Shown one piece after another: positions 34,615-42,598 of a stretch of DNA of 64,000 nt. This DNA comes from Pseudomonas sp. GM79 (GTDB taxonomy: Bacteria; Pseudomonadota; Gammaproteobacteria; Pseudomonadales; Pseudomonadaceae). The stretch spans positions 26,336-90,335 of the forward strand of contig NZ_AKJE01000066.1 in assembly GCF_000282495.1 (NCBI RefSeq), in the 5' to 3' direction. Within the stretch, counting starts at the first letter, position 1. Each line of letters starts with the position of its first letter. Position numbers and translations under genes: made by a program. The notes beneath the pieces were generated by a model, which saw nothing but the letters and a program-made list of their open reading frames with translations, was not told where the DNA came from and made no database searches.

Positions 34615-34670
34615 AGGGGCACATTGTACTTTTGTGGAGAGGGGCCAAGAAATTTGAGCGACGATAATCC

Positions 34671-34760
34671 TGTGGGAGCGTGGCTTGCCCGCGAAGAATG
34701 CACCGCGGTTTTCAGGTATTACGCGTCATCGTTCTTCGCGGGCAAGCCACGCTCCCACAG
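34671..34760. repeat. REPIN variant (GTGGCTTGCCCGCGAAG)
   Basis: Arms at 34671-34695 (TGTGGGAGCGTGGCTTGCCC) and 34734-34760 (inverse) with a 38-base spacer. The stem core GTGGCTTGCCCGC differs from the standard GGGCTTGCTCGC form. Confidence 0.88.
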
Positions 34761-34784
34761 GTTCTGCGTCTTGACTTACCGAAC

Positions 34785-35333
34785 TCAACCGCGCTTGGGC
34801 ATCATCCGCAGCAGGGTGTTATCGCGCACCACATAGTGATGATAAAGCCCGGCCACGGCGTGCAGTCCGATCAGCCAATAGCCGATCGTCCCGCCGAGCA
34901 CATGCCAGCCCTCAAGCTGCTTGGCCAGCGGTTTGTTCTCTTCGATCAGCAACGGCAGATCGAAGCCATAGAACATCACCTGATGCCCCTCGGCGCTGGT
35001 AATCAGCCAGCCCAGAATCGGCATGGTGATCATGAAAATATACAACGCCCAATGCATCAGTTTGGCGAGCAGGGTTTGCCAGCGAGGCGAGGCGGGAAAG
35101 ATCTGCGGCGCCGGCCCCAGGCTGCGGGCGAACAGCCGCAGCCAGACCAGCACGAACACCGTCAAGCCGAGCATAAAGTGCGCCTCCTTGATCAGCGTCC
35201 GGCCGCCACTGCCTTTGGGGAATATCCCGCGCAATTCGATGCAGGCGTAAACCACGATTAGCAGTACCAGCATCAACCAGTGCAGCGCGATTGATACGGT
35301 GCTGTAGCGTGATTCGGAATTCTTCCAGGGCAT
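34785..35333 (-). CDS. Cytochrome b561 family protein
   Basis: A 182-residue four-helix di-haem membrane protein of the bacterial cytochrome b561 (CybB-like) family. Likely haem ligands are His18 (IALHWLMLVLLIVV), His53 in EAHFMLGL, and two more His near the third and fourth helices (LMHWALYIFMI, HVLGGTIGYWLIGLHAVAGLYHH). It probably moves electrons from ubiquinol, for example to superoxide. The ATG at 35333 has GAGGAAA upstream and is preferred to a GTG at 35348. Confidence 0.88.
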   Translation of the reverse strand: MPWKNSESRYSTVSIALHWLMLVLLIVVYACIELRGIFPKGSGGRTLIKEAHFMLGLTVFVLVWLRLFARSLGPAPQIFPASPRWQTLLAKLMHWALYIFMITMPILGWLITSAEGHQVMFYGFDLPLLIEENKPLAKQLEGWHVLGGTIGYWLIGLHAVAGLYHHYVVRDNTLLRMMPKRG

Positions 35334-35465
35334 ATGGTGTTTCCTCACAGGTCTGGTCTGAAGTCACCGTTCTTGTTCGACGGCGTGGGTTAACTGTAAT
35401 CCTGTTTGGTGGGTTTGCCTGAGGCGAAGGGGCTGTTCAATGCTCTGAATCAAGTAATCGACCAC

Positions 35466-35505
35466 AAAAAAGCGCCAGTTCCGTTAAAGGAGCTGGCGCT
35501 TTTTT
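35466..35505 (-). terminator. Terminator of the phnWX operon
   Basis: AAAAAAGCGCCAGTTCC and GGAGCTGGCGCTTTTTT form a long stem with A/T runs on both sides, 20 bases past the phnX stop. It could act in both directions. Confidence 0.9.
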
Positions 35506-35523
35506 ATGAAACGAGAAGCGCAA

Positions 35524-36351
35524 TCAGTTGGTTTGCGGCATCTCGCCCTTGGCCAGGCGCTTGTTGATGTCGGCGATCACCTCGGGCAAGTCGGTGATGG
35601 TGTCGATCATGTAGTGCGGCCGCGAGCCTTCGAACATGGCGTGAATGCGCTTGCGTTCGCTGGCCAGTTTATCGCTGCTCAGGGCGCGATAGCCTTCGTA
35701 GTCCAGACCCAGCGCGTTGCCGGAGCAGATCAACGCCACGGTCCACATGCCGGCGCGGCGACCTTCGAGAATGCCCGGCACCGTGTCGTCGATCTTCACG
35801 CAGGCCGCGACGTCGTCGATGCCCAGGGCAATCACGTTGGCCAGTGCCTGAGCCGGCCATGGGCGGCCGTTGGGCACTTCGTCGGTGGCGACCACGTGGT
35901 CGGCGACGTAACCGTTTGTGGCGGCCAGTTCGACGACTTTGTCCATGACCTGTTTCGGGTAGCCGGAGCACGAACCGATCTTGATCCCTTGCTGGCGCAG
36001 GTTGGCGATGGTGTCCAGGGCGCCGGGAATCAGGGCCGAGTGTTCGGCGATTTTTTCGATCTGCAGCGGCATGAAGCGTTTGTAAATGGCGGTGACGTCA
36101 TCGTCGGTCGGGGTGCGACCGAACACGTTGCGGTAACGCTCGGCGACTTGCGGCTGATCGCACAGGGTACGAATGTGGTCCCACTTGCCCATGCCCATCG
36201 GCCCGCGGGCTTCTTCGATGGACACCTGGACGTCGAACTCGGCGAAGGCTTCGACAAAAATCTGCGTCGGGGCGAAGGAACCGAAGTCGACGACAGTGCC
36301 GGCCCAGTCGAGGATGGCGGCTTGGAGTTTGGTTGGGTTGGTGTAGTTCAT
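35524..36351 (-). CDS. phnX: Phosphonoacetaldehyde hydrolase PhnX
   Basis: A 275-residue HAD-superfamily enzyme that cleaves phosphonoacetaldehyde to acetaldehyde and phosphate. The nucleophile Asp15 lies in AAILDWAGTVVDFGS, and the Schiff-base Lys56 in RGPMGMGKWDHIR. GSCSGYPKQVM and VKIDDTVPGILEGRRAGMW are the later HAD motifs. It follows phnW with a REPIN in the 151-base gap. With PhnW it breaks down 2-aminoethylphosphonate. Confidence 0.95.
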   Translation of the reverse strand: MNYTNPTKLQAAILDWAGTVVDFGSFAPTQIFVEAFAEFDVQVSIEEARGPMGMGKWDHIRTLCDQPQVAERYRNVFGRTPTDDDVTAIYKRFMPLQIEKIAEHSALIPGALDTIANLRQQGIKIGSCSGYPKQVMDKVVELAATNGYVADHVVATDEVPNGRPWPAQALANVIALGIDDVAACVKIDDTVPGILEGRRAGMWTVALICSGNALGLDYEGYRALSSDKLASERKRIHAMFEGSRPHYMIDTITDLPEVIADINKRLAKGEMPQTN

Positions 36352-36398
36352 GGTGAGCAAATTCCTGTGGCAACTGGCTAAGAGGGGAGCTGCTTTTG

Positions 36399-36488
36399 GT
36401 GGGAGCGGGCTTGCTCGCGAAGGCGGTGTGTCAGTCGACATCAATGTTGAATGTCAGTCCGCTTTCGCGAGCAAGCCCGCTCCCACAG
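36399..36488. repeat. REPIN between phnW and phnX
   Basis: Arms at 36399-36421 and 36463-36488 with a 41-base spacer, inside the phnW-phnX operon. The spacer is close to that of the REPIN at 55755-55845 (TGTCAGTCGACAT in both). Confidence 0.9.
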
Positions 36489-36502
36489 GGGATTGAGGTG
36501 AA

Positions 36503-37612
36503 TCAGATGTCGAGTACTTCCATCTCGCGCAGCACCTCGGCCACTGCCGCCACCGCCGCGTGCATTTCGGCCTGGTTGACGTGGCCGATGCAGCCGACGC
36601 GGAAGGTTTCGACCTGGGTCAGTTTGCCGGGGTAGAGGATGAATCCCTTGGCCTTGACCCGTTCATAGAATTCCTTGAACTGATAGCGCGGGTCTTTCGG
36701 CGCGTGGAAGGTGACGATGATCGGCGCCTGGATCGCGGCCGGAAGGAAGCTGCGCAGCCCCAGTTTGGCCATGTCATCGAGCAGCACCTGGCAGTTATTG
36801 GCGTAGCGCTGATGCCGTGCGGGCAAGCCGCCTTCTTCGTTGTATTGCAGCAGCGCTTCGTGCAGCGCCGCGACCACGTGGGTCGGCGGGGTGAAGCGCC
36901 ATTGCCCGGTCTTGGCCATGTAGGTGTGCTGGTCGAACAAGTCCATCGCCAGTGAGTGCGAGTTACCGGCGGCATTGGCCAGCGCTTCCTTGCGTGCGAA
37001 GACGAAGCCCATCCCCGGCACACCTTCCAGGCATTTGCCCGAGGCGGCGATCAGCGCATCGAACGGCACATCCTGGGCGTCGATAGGCAGGGCGCCAAAC
37101 GAGCTCATGGCGTCGATGATCAGGCGTTTGCCGTGTTGCTCGATAACGTGGGCGATGTCCGCCAGCGGGTTGAGGATGCCGGTGCTGGTTTCGCAGTGAA
37201 TCAACGCGACGTGGGTGATGCTGGCATCGGCCCGTAGCAGGCGGTCGACGTCGTCGGCGGTAGTTGGTTCGTCTTCGGCGGTTTCGAAGGTGCTGAATGA
37301 ACGGCCGAGCACTTCGCAGATTTTCGCCAGGCGTTTGCCGTAGGCGCCGTTGATCAGCACCAGCACTTTACCGTTCCGAGGCACCAGTGTGCCGATGGCC
37401 GCCTCGACCGCGAACGTGCCGCTGCCTTGTAACGGCACGCAGTGATGGCTGTCGCCGCCGTTGATGATCGTTAGCAGTTGTTCGCAGAGGCTGGCGGTCA
37501 GTTGGTTGAAGCGGTCATCCCATGAGCCCCAGTCGACCATCATTGCCTGACGGGTGCGGCTCGATGTGGTCAGTGGGCCAGGGGTGAGCAGGATGGGCTC
37601 GGCAGTACTCAT
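36503..37612 (-). CDS. phnW: 2-aminoethylphosphonate--pyruvate transaminase PhnW
   Basis: A 369-residue PLP enzyme (class V fold) that turns 2-aminoethylphosphonate and pyruvate into phosphonoacetaldehyde and alanine. Family blocks are ILLTPGPLTTSSRTRQAM at the start, the PLP Lys193 in ASGKCLEGVPGMGFVF and IDAMSSFGALPID before it. The ATG at 37612 is the conserved start. A LysR gene lies divergently 113 bases away and probably regulates it. Confidence 0.95.
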   Translation of the reverse strand: MSTAEPILLTPGPLTTSSRTRQAMMVDWGSWDDRFNQLTASLCEQLLTIINGGDSHHCVPLQGSGTFAVEAAIGTLVPRNGKVLVLINGAYGKRLAKICEVLGRSFSTFETAEDEPTTADDVDRLLRADASITHVALIHCETSTGILNPLADIAHVIEQHGKRLIIDAMSSFGALPIDAQDVPFDALIAASGKCLEGVPGMGFVFARKEALANAAGNSHSLAMDLFDQHTYMAKTGQWRFTPPTHVVAALHEALLQYNEEGGLPARHQRYANNCQVLLDDMAKLGLRSFLPAAIQAPIIVTFHAPKDPRYQFKEFYERVKAKGFILYPGKLTQVETFRVGCIGHVNQAEMHAAVAAVAEVLREMEVLDI

Positions 37613-37658
37613 TCTTGTGTCCTCGCAAAAGCTCAGTGGGATGAAGCTACGGGACATA

Positions 37659-37668
37659 AATTGCAATT
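37659..37668. promoter_or_regulatory. AATTGCAATT palindrome in the phnW-lysR gap
   Basis: A perfect 10-bp palindrome near the middle of the 113-base divergent gap between phnW and its LysR gene, a reasonable operator candidate. A likely -10 (TATGCT, about 37699) for the LysR gene lies beyond it. Confidence 0.4.
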
Positions 37669-37725
37669 CGGTGAGCTATCAATCAAATTGTTTGTTGTTA
37701 TGCTAGCCATCAGTGAGGGTTATTC

Positions 37726-38589
37726 ATGAATCTGTTCCAGCTACGCGCCTTCGACGCCGTGGCCCGCGAGGGCAGCTTCACCCGTGCCGCCGAGCGGCTG
37801 TTCATCAGTCAACCGGCCGTCACCGGGCACATCAAGGCGCTGGAGGAGCACTACCAGATCACTTTGTTGCGACGTACCGCGCGGCGCGTCGAGCTGACGG
37901 AAGAGGGCACCAAACTCGCGGCAATCACCCGGGCGATGTTCGGCCTGGCTGAAGAGGCGCAGGTGATGCTGGAGGCCAACCGGCAGCTGCTGACCGGGCG
38001 CCTGGAAGTGGCGGCGGACGGGCCGCATATGGTCATGCCGATGCTCGCCAGTTTGCGTGCGCGTTATCCGGGGATCACCGTGAACCTGCGGTTGGGCAAT
38101 GCCCAAGAAACATTAGCGGCGTTGTTGTCGGAGCATGCCGACGTGGCGGTGCTGACCGAGGTCGAGCCGCGCAAGGGGCTACACCTGCAAGCGTTGAGCG
38201 AGTCGAGGATTTGCGCGTTGGTGCCCGCGGGTCATCCGTGGGCGCAGCAGTCGAAAGGGGTGCAGCTCAAGGAGCTGGACCAGGTGATCATGGTCTTGCG
38301 TGAGCCGAGTTCGATTACCCGACGCACGTTCGACGAAGCATGCGCACAGGCCAGGGTCAATCCACGGGTGTTGCTGGAACTGGACAGTCGCGAGGCGGTG
38401 ACCGAGGCGGTGGCCGCAGAACTGGGCGTGGGTGTGGTGTCGTCGGTAGAAGTCAGCCACGACCCGCGAGTGGCGGCGGTGCCGATTATTGGCGAGGGGT
38501 TGGTCAATCGGCACATGATCGGGTGCATGGAGCGGCGGCGGGATTTGCGGTTGATACAGGCGTTTTTTGGGTTGGCGCCCGTCAGGTAG
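37726..38589 (+). CDS. LysR-family regulator, probable activator of phnWX
   Basis: A 287-residue LysR protein. The winged helix-turn-helix (FQLRAFDAVAREGSFTRAAE ... SQPAVTGHIKALEEHY) is at residues 3-60 and a periplasmic-binding-protein-like effector domain runs from about 90. Its divergent position next to phnW suggests it senses 2-aminoethylphosphonate or a product. It resembles the second LysR at 38711-39583 in its DNA-binding helices, so the two may be paralogues. The pairing with phnWX is inferred from position. Confidence 0.83.
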   Translation: MNLFQLRAFDAVAREGSFTRAAERLFISQPAVTGHIKALEEHYQITLLRRTARRVELTEEGTKLAAITRAMFGLAEEAQVMLEANRQLLTGRLEVAADGPHMVMPMLASLRARYPGITVNLRLGNAQETLAALLSEHADVAVLTEVEPRKGLHLQALSESRICALVPAGHPWAQQSKGVQLKELDQVIMVLREPSSITRRTFDEACAQARVNPRVLLELDSREAVTEAVAAELGVGVVSSVEVSHDPRVAAVPIIGEGLVNRHMIGCMERRRDLRLIQAFFGLAPVR

Positions 38590-38603
38590 ACCGAGGCGCG
38601 GCC

Positions 38604-38697
38604 TTCGCGAGCAAGCCCGCTCCCACATTTGATCTTCAGCAGACACAAATTGTGTGTACGACAGAGATCCACTGTGGGAGCGGGCTTGCTCGCGAAG
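38604..38697. repeat. REPIN between two LysR genes
   Basis: Arms at 38604-38627 (TTCGCGAGCAAGCCCGCTCC) and 38673-38697 (inverse) in the gap between two convergent lysR genes. Confidence 0.9.
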
Positions 38698-38710
38698 AGG
38701 CCGGGCCTGC

Positions 38711-39583
38711 CTACACAAGACTCTCGCGAACCATCTCCAGAAACGTCGCCACCACTCGCCGCGAACTCTGTTCGCGCAAGCACACCAGCGTCTCCGTCAG
38801 CCGTCGTGTGCAATCGGTAATCGGTAACGCGCATACCCGCGAATCCGCACCAAATTCAGCGGCCGACACCACCCCCACGCCAATCCCGACCACCACCGCC
38901 TCGCGCGCCGCTTCCCGGCCTTCGACTTCAATCGCCGGGCGGATGCGAAACCCGGCGCGGGCCATTTCTTCTTCCAGGGTCTGGCGGGTCACCGAACCGA
39001 TTTCCCGCAGCACCAGCGGCGTGTCGTCCAGGTCCGCCAGGCAGATGGACTCGCGATCGGCCCACGGATGATGACGCGAAACGAACGCCACCATCGGGTC
39101 ATTGCGCAGCGGCAACGAGAGCAAACGATCGTCGCTGACATCGCGTCCCAACAGGGCCAGATCGGCCTGATAGTTGAATAGCCGAAACAGTGATTCGTCG
39201 GTGTTGCCGGTTTCAATCTTCACGCTGATGCCGGGGTAGCGCTCGCAGAACCGCGCGATTTGCGGCAGCACATGCACCGGCGCATCCACCGCCAGAATCA
39301 GGCTGCCGGTTTGCAACGCCTGAGACGCGTGAAGCAACTCCTGCGCCTCGGCTTCGATGACGAACAGTCGCTGGGTGATGCTCAACAGACGTTCGCCCAG
39401 ATCGGTCAGGCGCACCGAGCGTTTATTGCGGTGGAACAGCAACACACCAAAACGCTCTTCGAGTTTGCGCACTTGGTCGGAAATCGCCGGTTGCGTCAGA
39501 AACAGCCTCTCGGCGGCTTTGGTAAAGCTTCCGTGGACCGCGACGGCGTGAAAGGCTTTGAGCTGGGCGTGGGACACCGACAT
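38711..39583 (-). CDS. LysR-family regulator next to the phosphonate transporter/oxidase genes
   Basis: A 290-residue LysR protein: helix-turn-helix at residues 4-62 (LKAFHAVAVHGSFTKAAERL ... TQPAISDQVRKLEERFG) and an effector domain beyond. GGAGAG upstream supports the ATG at 39583. It is divergent from the MFS/FAD-oxidoreductase pair. The 284-base gap holds a TGAAAT-N11-ATTTCA element that fits a LysR box, so it probably controls that pair. Confidence 0.83.
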   Translation of the reverse strand: MSVSHAQLKAFHAVAVHGSFTKAAERLFLTQPAISDQVRKLEERFGVLLFHRNKRSVRLTDLGERLLSITQRLFVIEAEAQELLHASQALQTGSLILAVDAPVHVLPQIARFCERYPGISVKIETGNTDESLFRLFNYQADLALLGRDVSDDRLLSLPLRNDPMVAFVSRHHPWADRESICLADLDDTPLVLREIGSVTRQTLEEEMARAGFRIRPAIEVEGREAAREAVVVGIGVGVVSAAEFGADSRVCALPITDCTRRLTETLVCLREQSSRRVVATFLEMVRESLV

Positions 39584-39631
39584 CGAACTCTCCAGTAACG
39601 AGCTTGGCCAGTAACAAGCTGAGCTTATATT

Positions 39632-39654
39632 TGAAATACGATAAATCGATTTCA
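39632..39654. promoter_or_regulatory. LysR-type operator (T-N11-A) TGAAAT-N11-ATTTCA
   Basis: TGAAAT (39632-39637) and ATTTCA (39649-39654) are exact inverted arms with 11 bases between. The spacer holds a further CGAT-AA-ATCG palindrome, so the whole 23 bases are almost fully symmetric. It lies 49 bases before the lysR start. Confidence 0.65.
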
Positions 39655-39867
39655 CTTATTAGTCAGTTATTGTTTTTATCGCCTCAACCCCGGTGACTGC
39701 TCAGTCGAACAGCATCGGCGGCCATGAGCCTGTGCGTGCAATCAGCAGGACTCATCTGACCGGTATCGCCTCAGGGAACAGGCGATACCGCAGTGCTCAA
39801 CAATAAAAAACACAGGCGTTTTCTTCCAATTCTGCCGGCACACTCACACCCTGAGGTCAGAACCACA

Positions 39868-41193
39868 ATGAACAATCCCATCGGTACCATCAAGCGTTGG
39901 CGCGTGCAGATTTTCGCCATCACCTGGCTCGCGTATGCCGCGTTCTACTTCACCCGCAAAGCGTTTTCCGTGGCCAAACTGGGGATCGCCGAAGACCCCA
40001 CCTTCACCCTCGATAAAATGGCCATGGCCAACCTCGATGCCATCTACCTGGCGGCTTACGCCATCGGGCAATTCACTTGGGGCATCCTGGCCGACCGCTT
40101 CGGGCCACGGGTCGTGGTGCTCGGCGGATTGCTGATTTCCGCGGTGGCCGCCTTGGTGATGGGCAGCTTTGCCACGTTGCCGATTTTCGCCACTTGCATG
40201 CTGATTCAAGGGCTGGCGCAGTCCACCGGATGGTCGGGGCTGTGCAAGAACATTGGCAGTTTCTTTCCCGCCGAGCAGCGTGGGCGGGTATTGGGTTTAT
40301 GGAGCTCCTGCTACGCCTTTGGCGGGCTGGTGGCCTCGCCGTTTGCGGGTTGGTGGGCGTATACGCTGATCGGCACCTGGCACGCGGCGTTCATTTCCAG
40401 TGCGGCGGTGGTTGGGCTGGTCGCCGTGCTGTTTTTTATTTTTCAACGTAACAAACCCGAAGACGTTGGCTTGCCGGCGGTGGAGCCGGAACCGGAATTA
40501 ACCGCCGAAGAGGCGCACGCTCAAAGCAAGATCAGCGTTCTGGAGCCGCTGCGGGAAATCCTGCGCAACCGCACGGTGTTGGTGCTGGGGCTGGCGTATT
40601 TTCTGTTGAAACCGGCGCGCTACGCGATTCTGCTGTGGGGGCCGGTGATCGTCTTCGAGCAAATGCCGACGGTGGGCAAGGTCGGCGCGGCGATCATTCC
40701 TACTGCGTTCGAACTGGCTGGGCTGCTCGGGCCGATTCTGCTGGGGCTGGCCTCGGACAAACTGTTCGGTGCCCGCCGCATGCCGGCCTGTGTGCTGAGC
40801 TTGTTGGCGCTCACGGTTTCCCTGGCGCTGTTCATGGGCGCTTTGCATACCGGCAGTGTCTTGCTGGTGGTGGCACTGCTGTTCGTCATGGGCCTGACCC
40901 TGTACGGGCCGGACTCGATGATCAGCGGCGCGGCGGCGATCGATTTCGGCACCGCCAAGGCCGGTGCCACGGCGGCGGGCTTCGTCAACGGTTGCGGCTC
41001 GGTCGGGGCGATTCTCGGCGGGCTGCTGCCGGGTTACTTCGACTCGGTCACGGTGTTCATCGTCTTTGCCGGCTGCGCGTTGTTCTCGTCGCTGGTGCTG
41101 ATTCCTCACTGGAACAGTCGCCCGGTTGGTCTGCGTCCCGAAAATGCATGTGTGCCCAACCAGCCGATGACCGTAGAACCCCTGCGTACATAA
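39868..41193 (+). CDS. MFS transporter, organophosphate:phosphate antiporter-like; candidate aminophosphonate importer
   Basis: A 441-residue 12-helix transporter of the OPA (GlpT/UhpT/PgtP) branch of the MFS. The first-helix region WRVQIFAITWLAYAAFYFTRKAFSVA and the LAQSTGWSGLCKNIGSFFP stretch are typical of GlpT-like transporters. OPA members carry phosphate esters, so an import role for 2-aminoethylphosphonate or a derivative is plausible from its neighbours (phnW, phnX, FAD oxidoreductase). Substrate unproven. The ATG at 39868 is preferred to an in-frame start at 39793. It precedes the oxidoreductase by 10 bases. Confidence 0.78.
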   Translation: MNNPIGTIKRWRVQIFAITWLAYAAFYFTRKAFSVAKLGIAEDPTFTLDKMAMANLDAIYLAAYAIGQFTWGILADRFGPRVVVLGGLLISAVAALVMGSFATLPIFATCMLIQGLAQSTGWSGLCKNIGSFFPAEQRGRVLGLWSSCYAFGGLVASPFAGWWAYTLIGTWHAAFISSAAVVGLVAVLFFIFQRNKPEDVGLPAVEPEPELTAEEAHAQSKISVLEPLREILRNRTVLVLGLAYFLLKPARYAILLWGPVIVFEQMPTVGKVGAAIIPTAFELAGLLGPILLGLASDKLFGARRMPACVLSLLALTVSLALFMGALHTGSVLLVVALLFVMGLTLYGPDSMISGAAAIDFGTAKAGATAAGFVNGCGSVGAILGGLLPGYFDSVTVFIVFAGCALFSSLVLIPHWNSRPVGLRPENACVPNQPMTVEPLRT

Positions 41194-41203
41194 GGATTAC
41201 CCC

Positions 41204-42595
41204 ATGAGACCTTTCTGGCTGGAACAGGCGCTGGCGGCCGAGTCCTGCGCGCCGTGCGAACCTTTATCCGGTGATACCCGCGCCGACGTCTGCATTGTCG
41301 GTGGCGGCTATACCGGGCTATGGACCGCAATCATGCTCAAGCAGCAGAGTCCCGAACTGGACGTGCTGCTGATCGAAGCGGACATCTGCGGTGCCGGTGC
41401 CAGTGGTCGCAACGGCGGTTGTGCGCTGTCGTGGTCGGCCAAGTATTTCACCCTGGAACGGCTGTTCGGTGTCGAGGAGGCGGTGCGGCTGGTCAAGGAA
41501 TCTGAACGCAGCATCCACGCCATTGGTGCCTTCTGCGAACAGTACGCGGTGGACGCCGATTACCGCCTCGATGGCACGCTCTACACCGCCACCAATCGCG
41601 CCCAATGCGGCTCGACCGACGCGGTGATTGCGGCGCTGGAGCGCAACGGCATCAATTCTTTCACCCAGCGACCACTGGCGGATGTACAGCGTATGGCCGG
41701 TTCCAGCAAACACCTGGAGGGCTGGTTTTCCCCGGCTGCTGCGAGTGTTCAGCCGGGCAAATTGGTGCGCGGCTTGCGTCGGGTAGCCTTGCAGCTGGGG
41801 GTGAGGATTCATGAAAACACTGCGATGACTGGCTTGGTAGAGGGCAAGCCTGCGGGAGTTAAAACCCCTGACGGCACGATCCGCGCCGACCGGGTGGTGC
41901 TGGCGATGAATGCCTGGATGGCCCGGGCATTTCCACAGTTCGAACGTAGCGTGGCGATTGTTTCCAGCGACATGCTGATCACCGAACCGCGGCCGGATTT
42001 GCTCAGCGAGATCGGTTTGACCAGCGGCGTGACAGTGCTCGATTCGCGGATTTTCGTGCACTACTACCACAACACCCCGGATGGTCGAATCATGCTCGGC
42101 AAGGGTGGCAATACCTTCGCCTACGGTGGGCGAATGCTACCGGTGTTCGATCAGCCGTCGCCCTATGCCGGCGTGTTGCAGCACAGCCTGAGCGAATTCT
42201 TCCCGGTGTTCGCCAAGGTCAAGGTCGAGGCTACCTGGAACGGGCCGTCGGATCGTTCCGTCACCGGTTTACCGTTCTTCGGCCAGATGAGCGCCAGCGG
42301 CAATGTGTTCTACGGTTTCGGTTACTCCGGCAGCGGGGTCGGGCCTTGCCATATGGGCGGGCAGATTCTCACCTCGATGGTGCTGGGGCTGGACAACGCC
42401 TGGACCCGTTCGCCCTTGGTGAATGGCCCGCTGGGCTTTTTTCCGCCGGAGCCGATCCGTTATTTAGGCTCATTGATGGTGCGCAACGCCATCCGCCGCA
42501 AGGAGCGCGCCGAGGATCACGGGCGCCGGCCACGGCACCTCGACGTGCGCCTGGCCAAGTTTGCCGCGGCGGCGGGCAAGGCCGACAAGGGATGA
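41204..42595 (+). CDS. FAD-dependent amine oxidoreductase, putative aminophosphonate oxidoreductase
   Basis: A 463-residue DAO-family flavoprotein. The dinucleotide motif VCIVGGGYTGLWTAIMLKQ is at about residues 29-47, and GAGASGRNGGCALSWSAKY is close behind, as in sarcosine and glycine oxidases. The C-terminal GYSGSGVGPCHMGGQILTSM is the flavin-capping block. A DAO-type 'aminophosphonate oxidoreductase' is known to associate with phnW/phnX and can turn N-substituted aminoethylphosphonates into phosphonoacetaldehyde. Here that role is inferred from context and fold. It is cotranscribed with the OPA-type transporter. Confidence 0.75.
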   Translation: MRPFWLEQALAAESCAPCEPLSGDTRADVCIVGGGYTGLWTAIMLKQQSPELDVLLIEADICGAGASGRNGGCALSWSAKYFTLERLFGVEEAVRLVKESERSIHAIGAFCEQYAVDADYRLDGTLYTATNRAQCGSTDAVIAALERNGINSFTQRPLADVQRMAGSSKHLEGWFSPAAASVQPGKLVRGLRRVALQLGVRIHENTAMTGLVEGKPAGVKTPDGTIRADRVVLAMNAWMARAFPQFERSVAIVSSDMLITEPRPDLLSEIGLTSGVTVLDSRIFVHYYHNTPDGRIMLGKGGNTFAYGGRMLPVFDQPSPYAGVLQHSLSEFFPVFAKVKVEATWNGPSDRSVTGLPFFGQMSASGNVFYGFGYSGSGVGPCHMGGQILTSMVLGLDNAWTRSPLVNGPLGFFPPEPIRYLGSLMVRNAIRRKERAEDHGRRPRHLDVRLAKFAAAAGKADKG

Positions 42596-42598
42596 CAC

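Noticed and set aside
36352..36444. N-terminal extension of phnX (and similar extensions elsewhere) reading SRASPLP
   Set aside because: This peptide is the translation of the REP element and recurs in many false frames; the conserved protein starts at 36351.
37726..39583. The two LysR genes as a broken or duplicated single gene
   Set aside because: They are on opposite strands, both full length with complete DNA-binding and effector domains, and only moderately similar.
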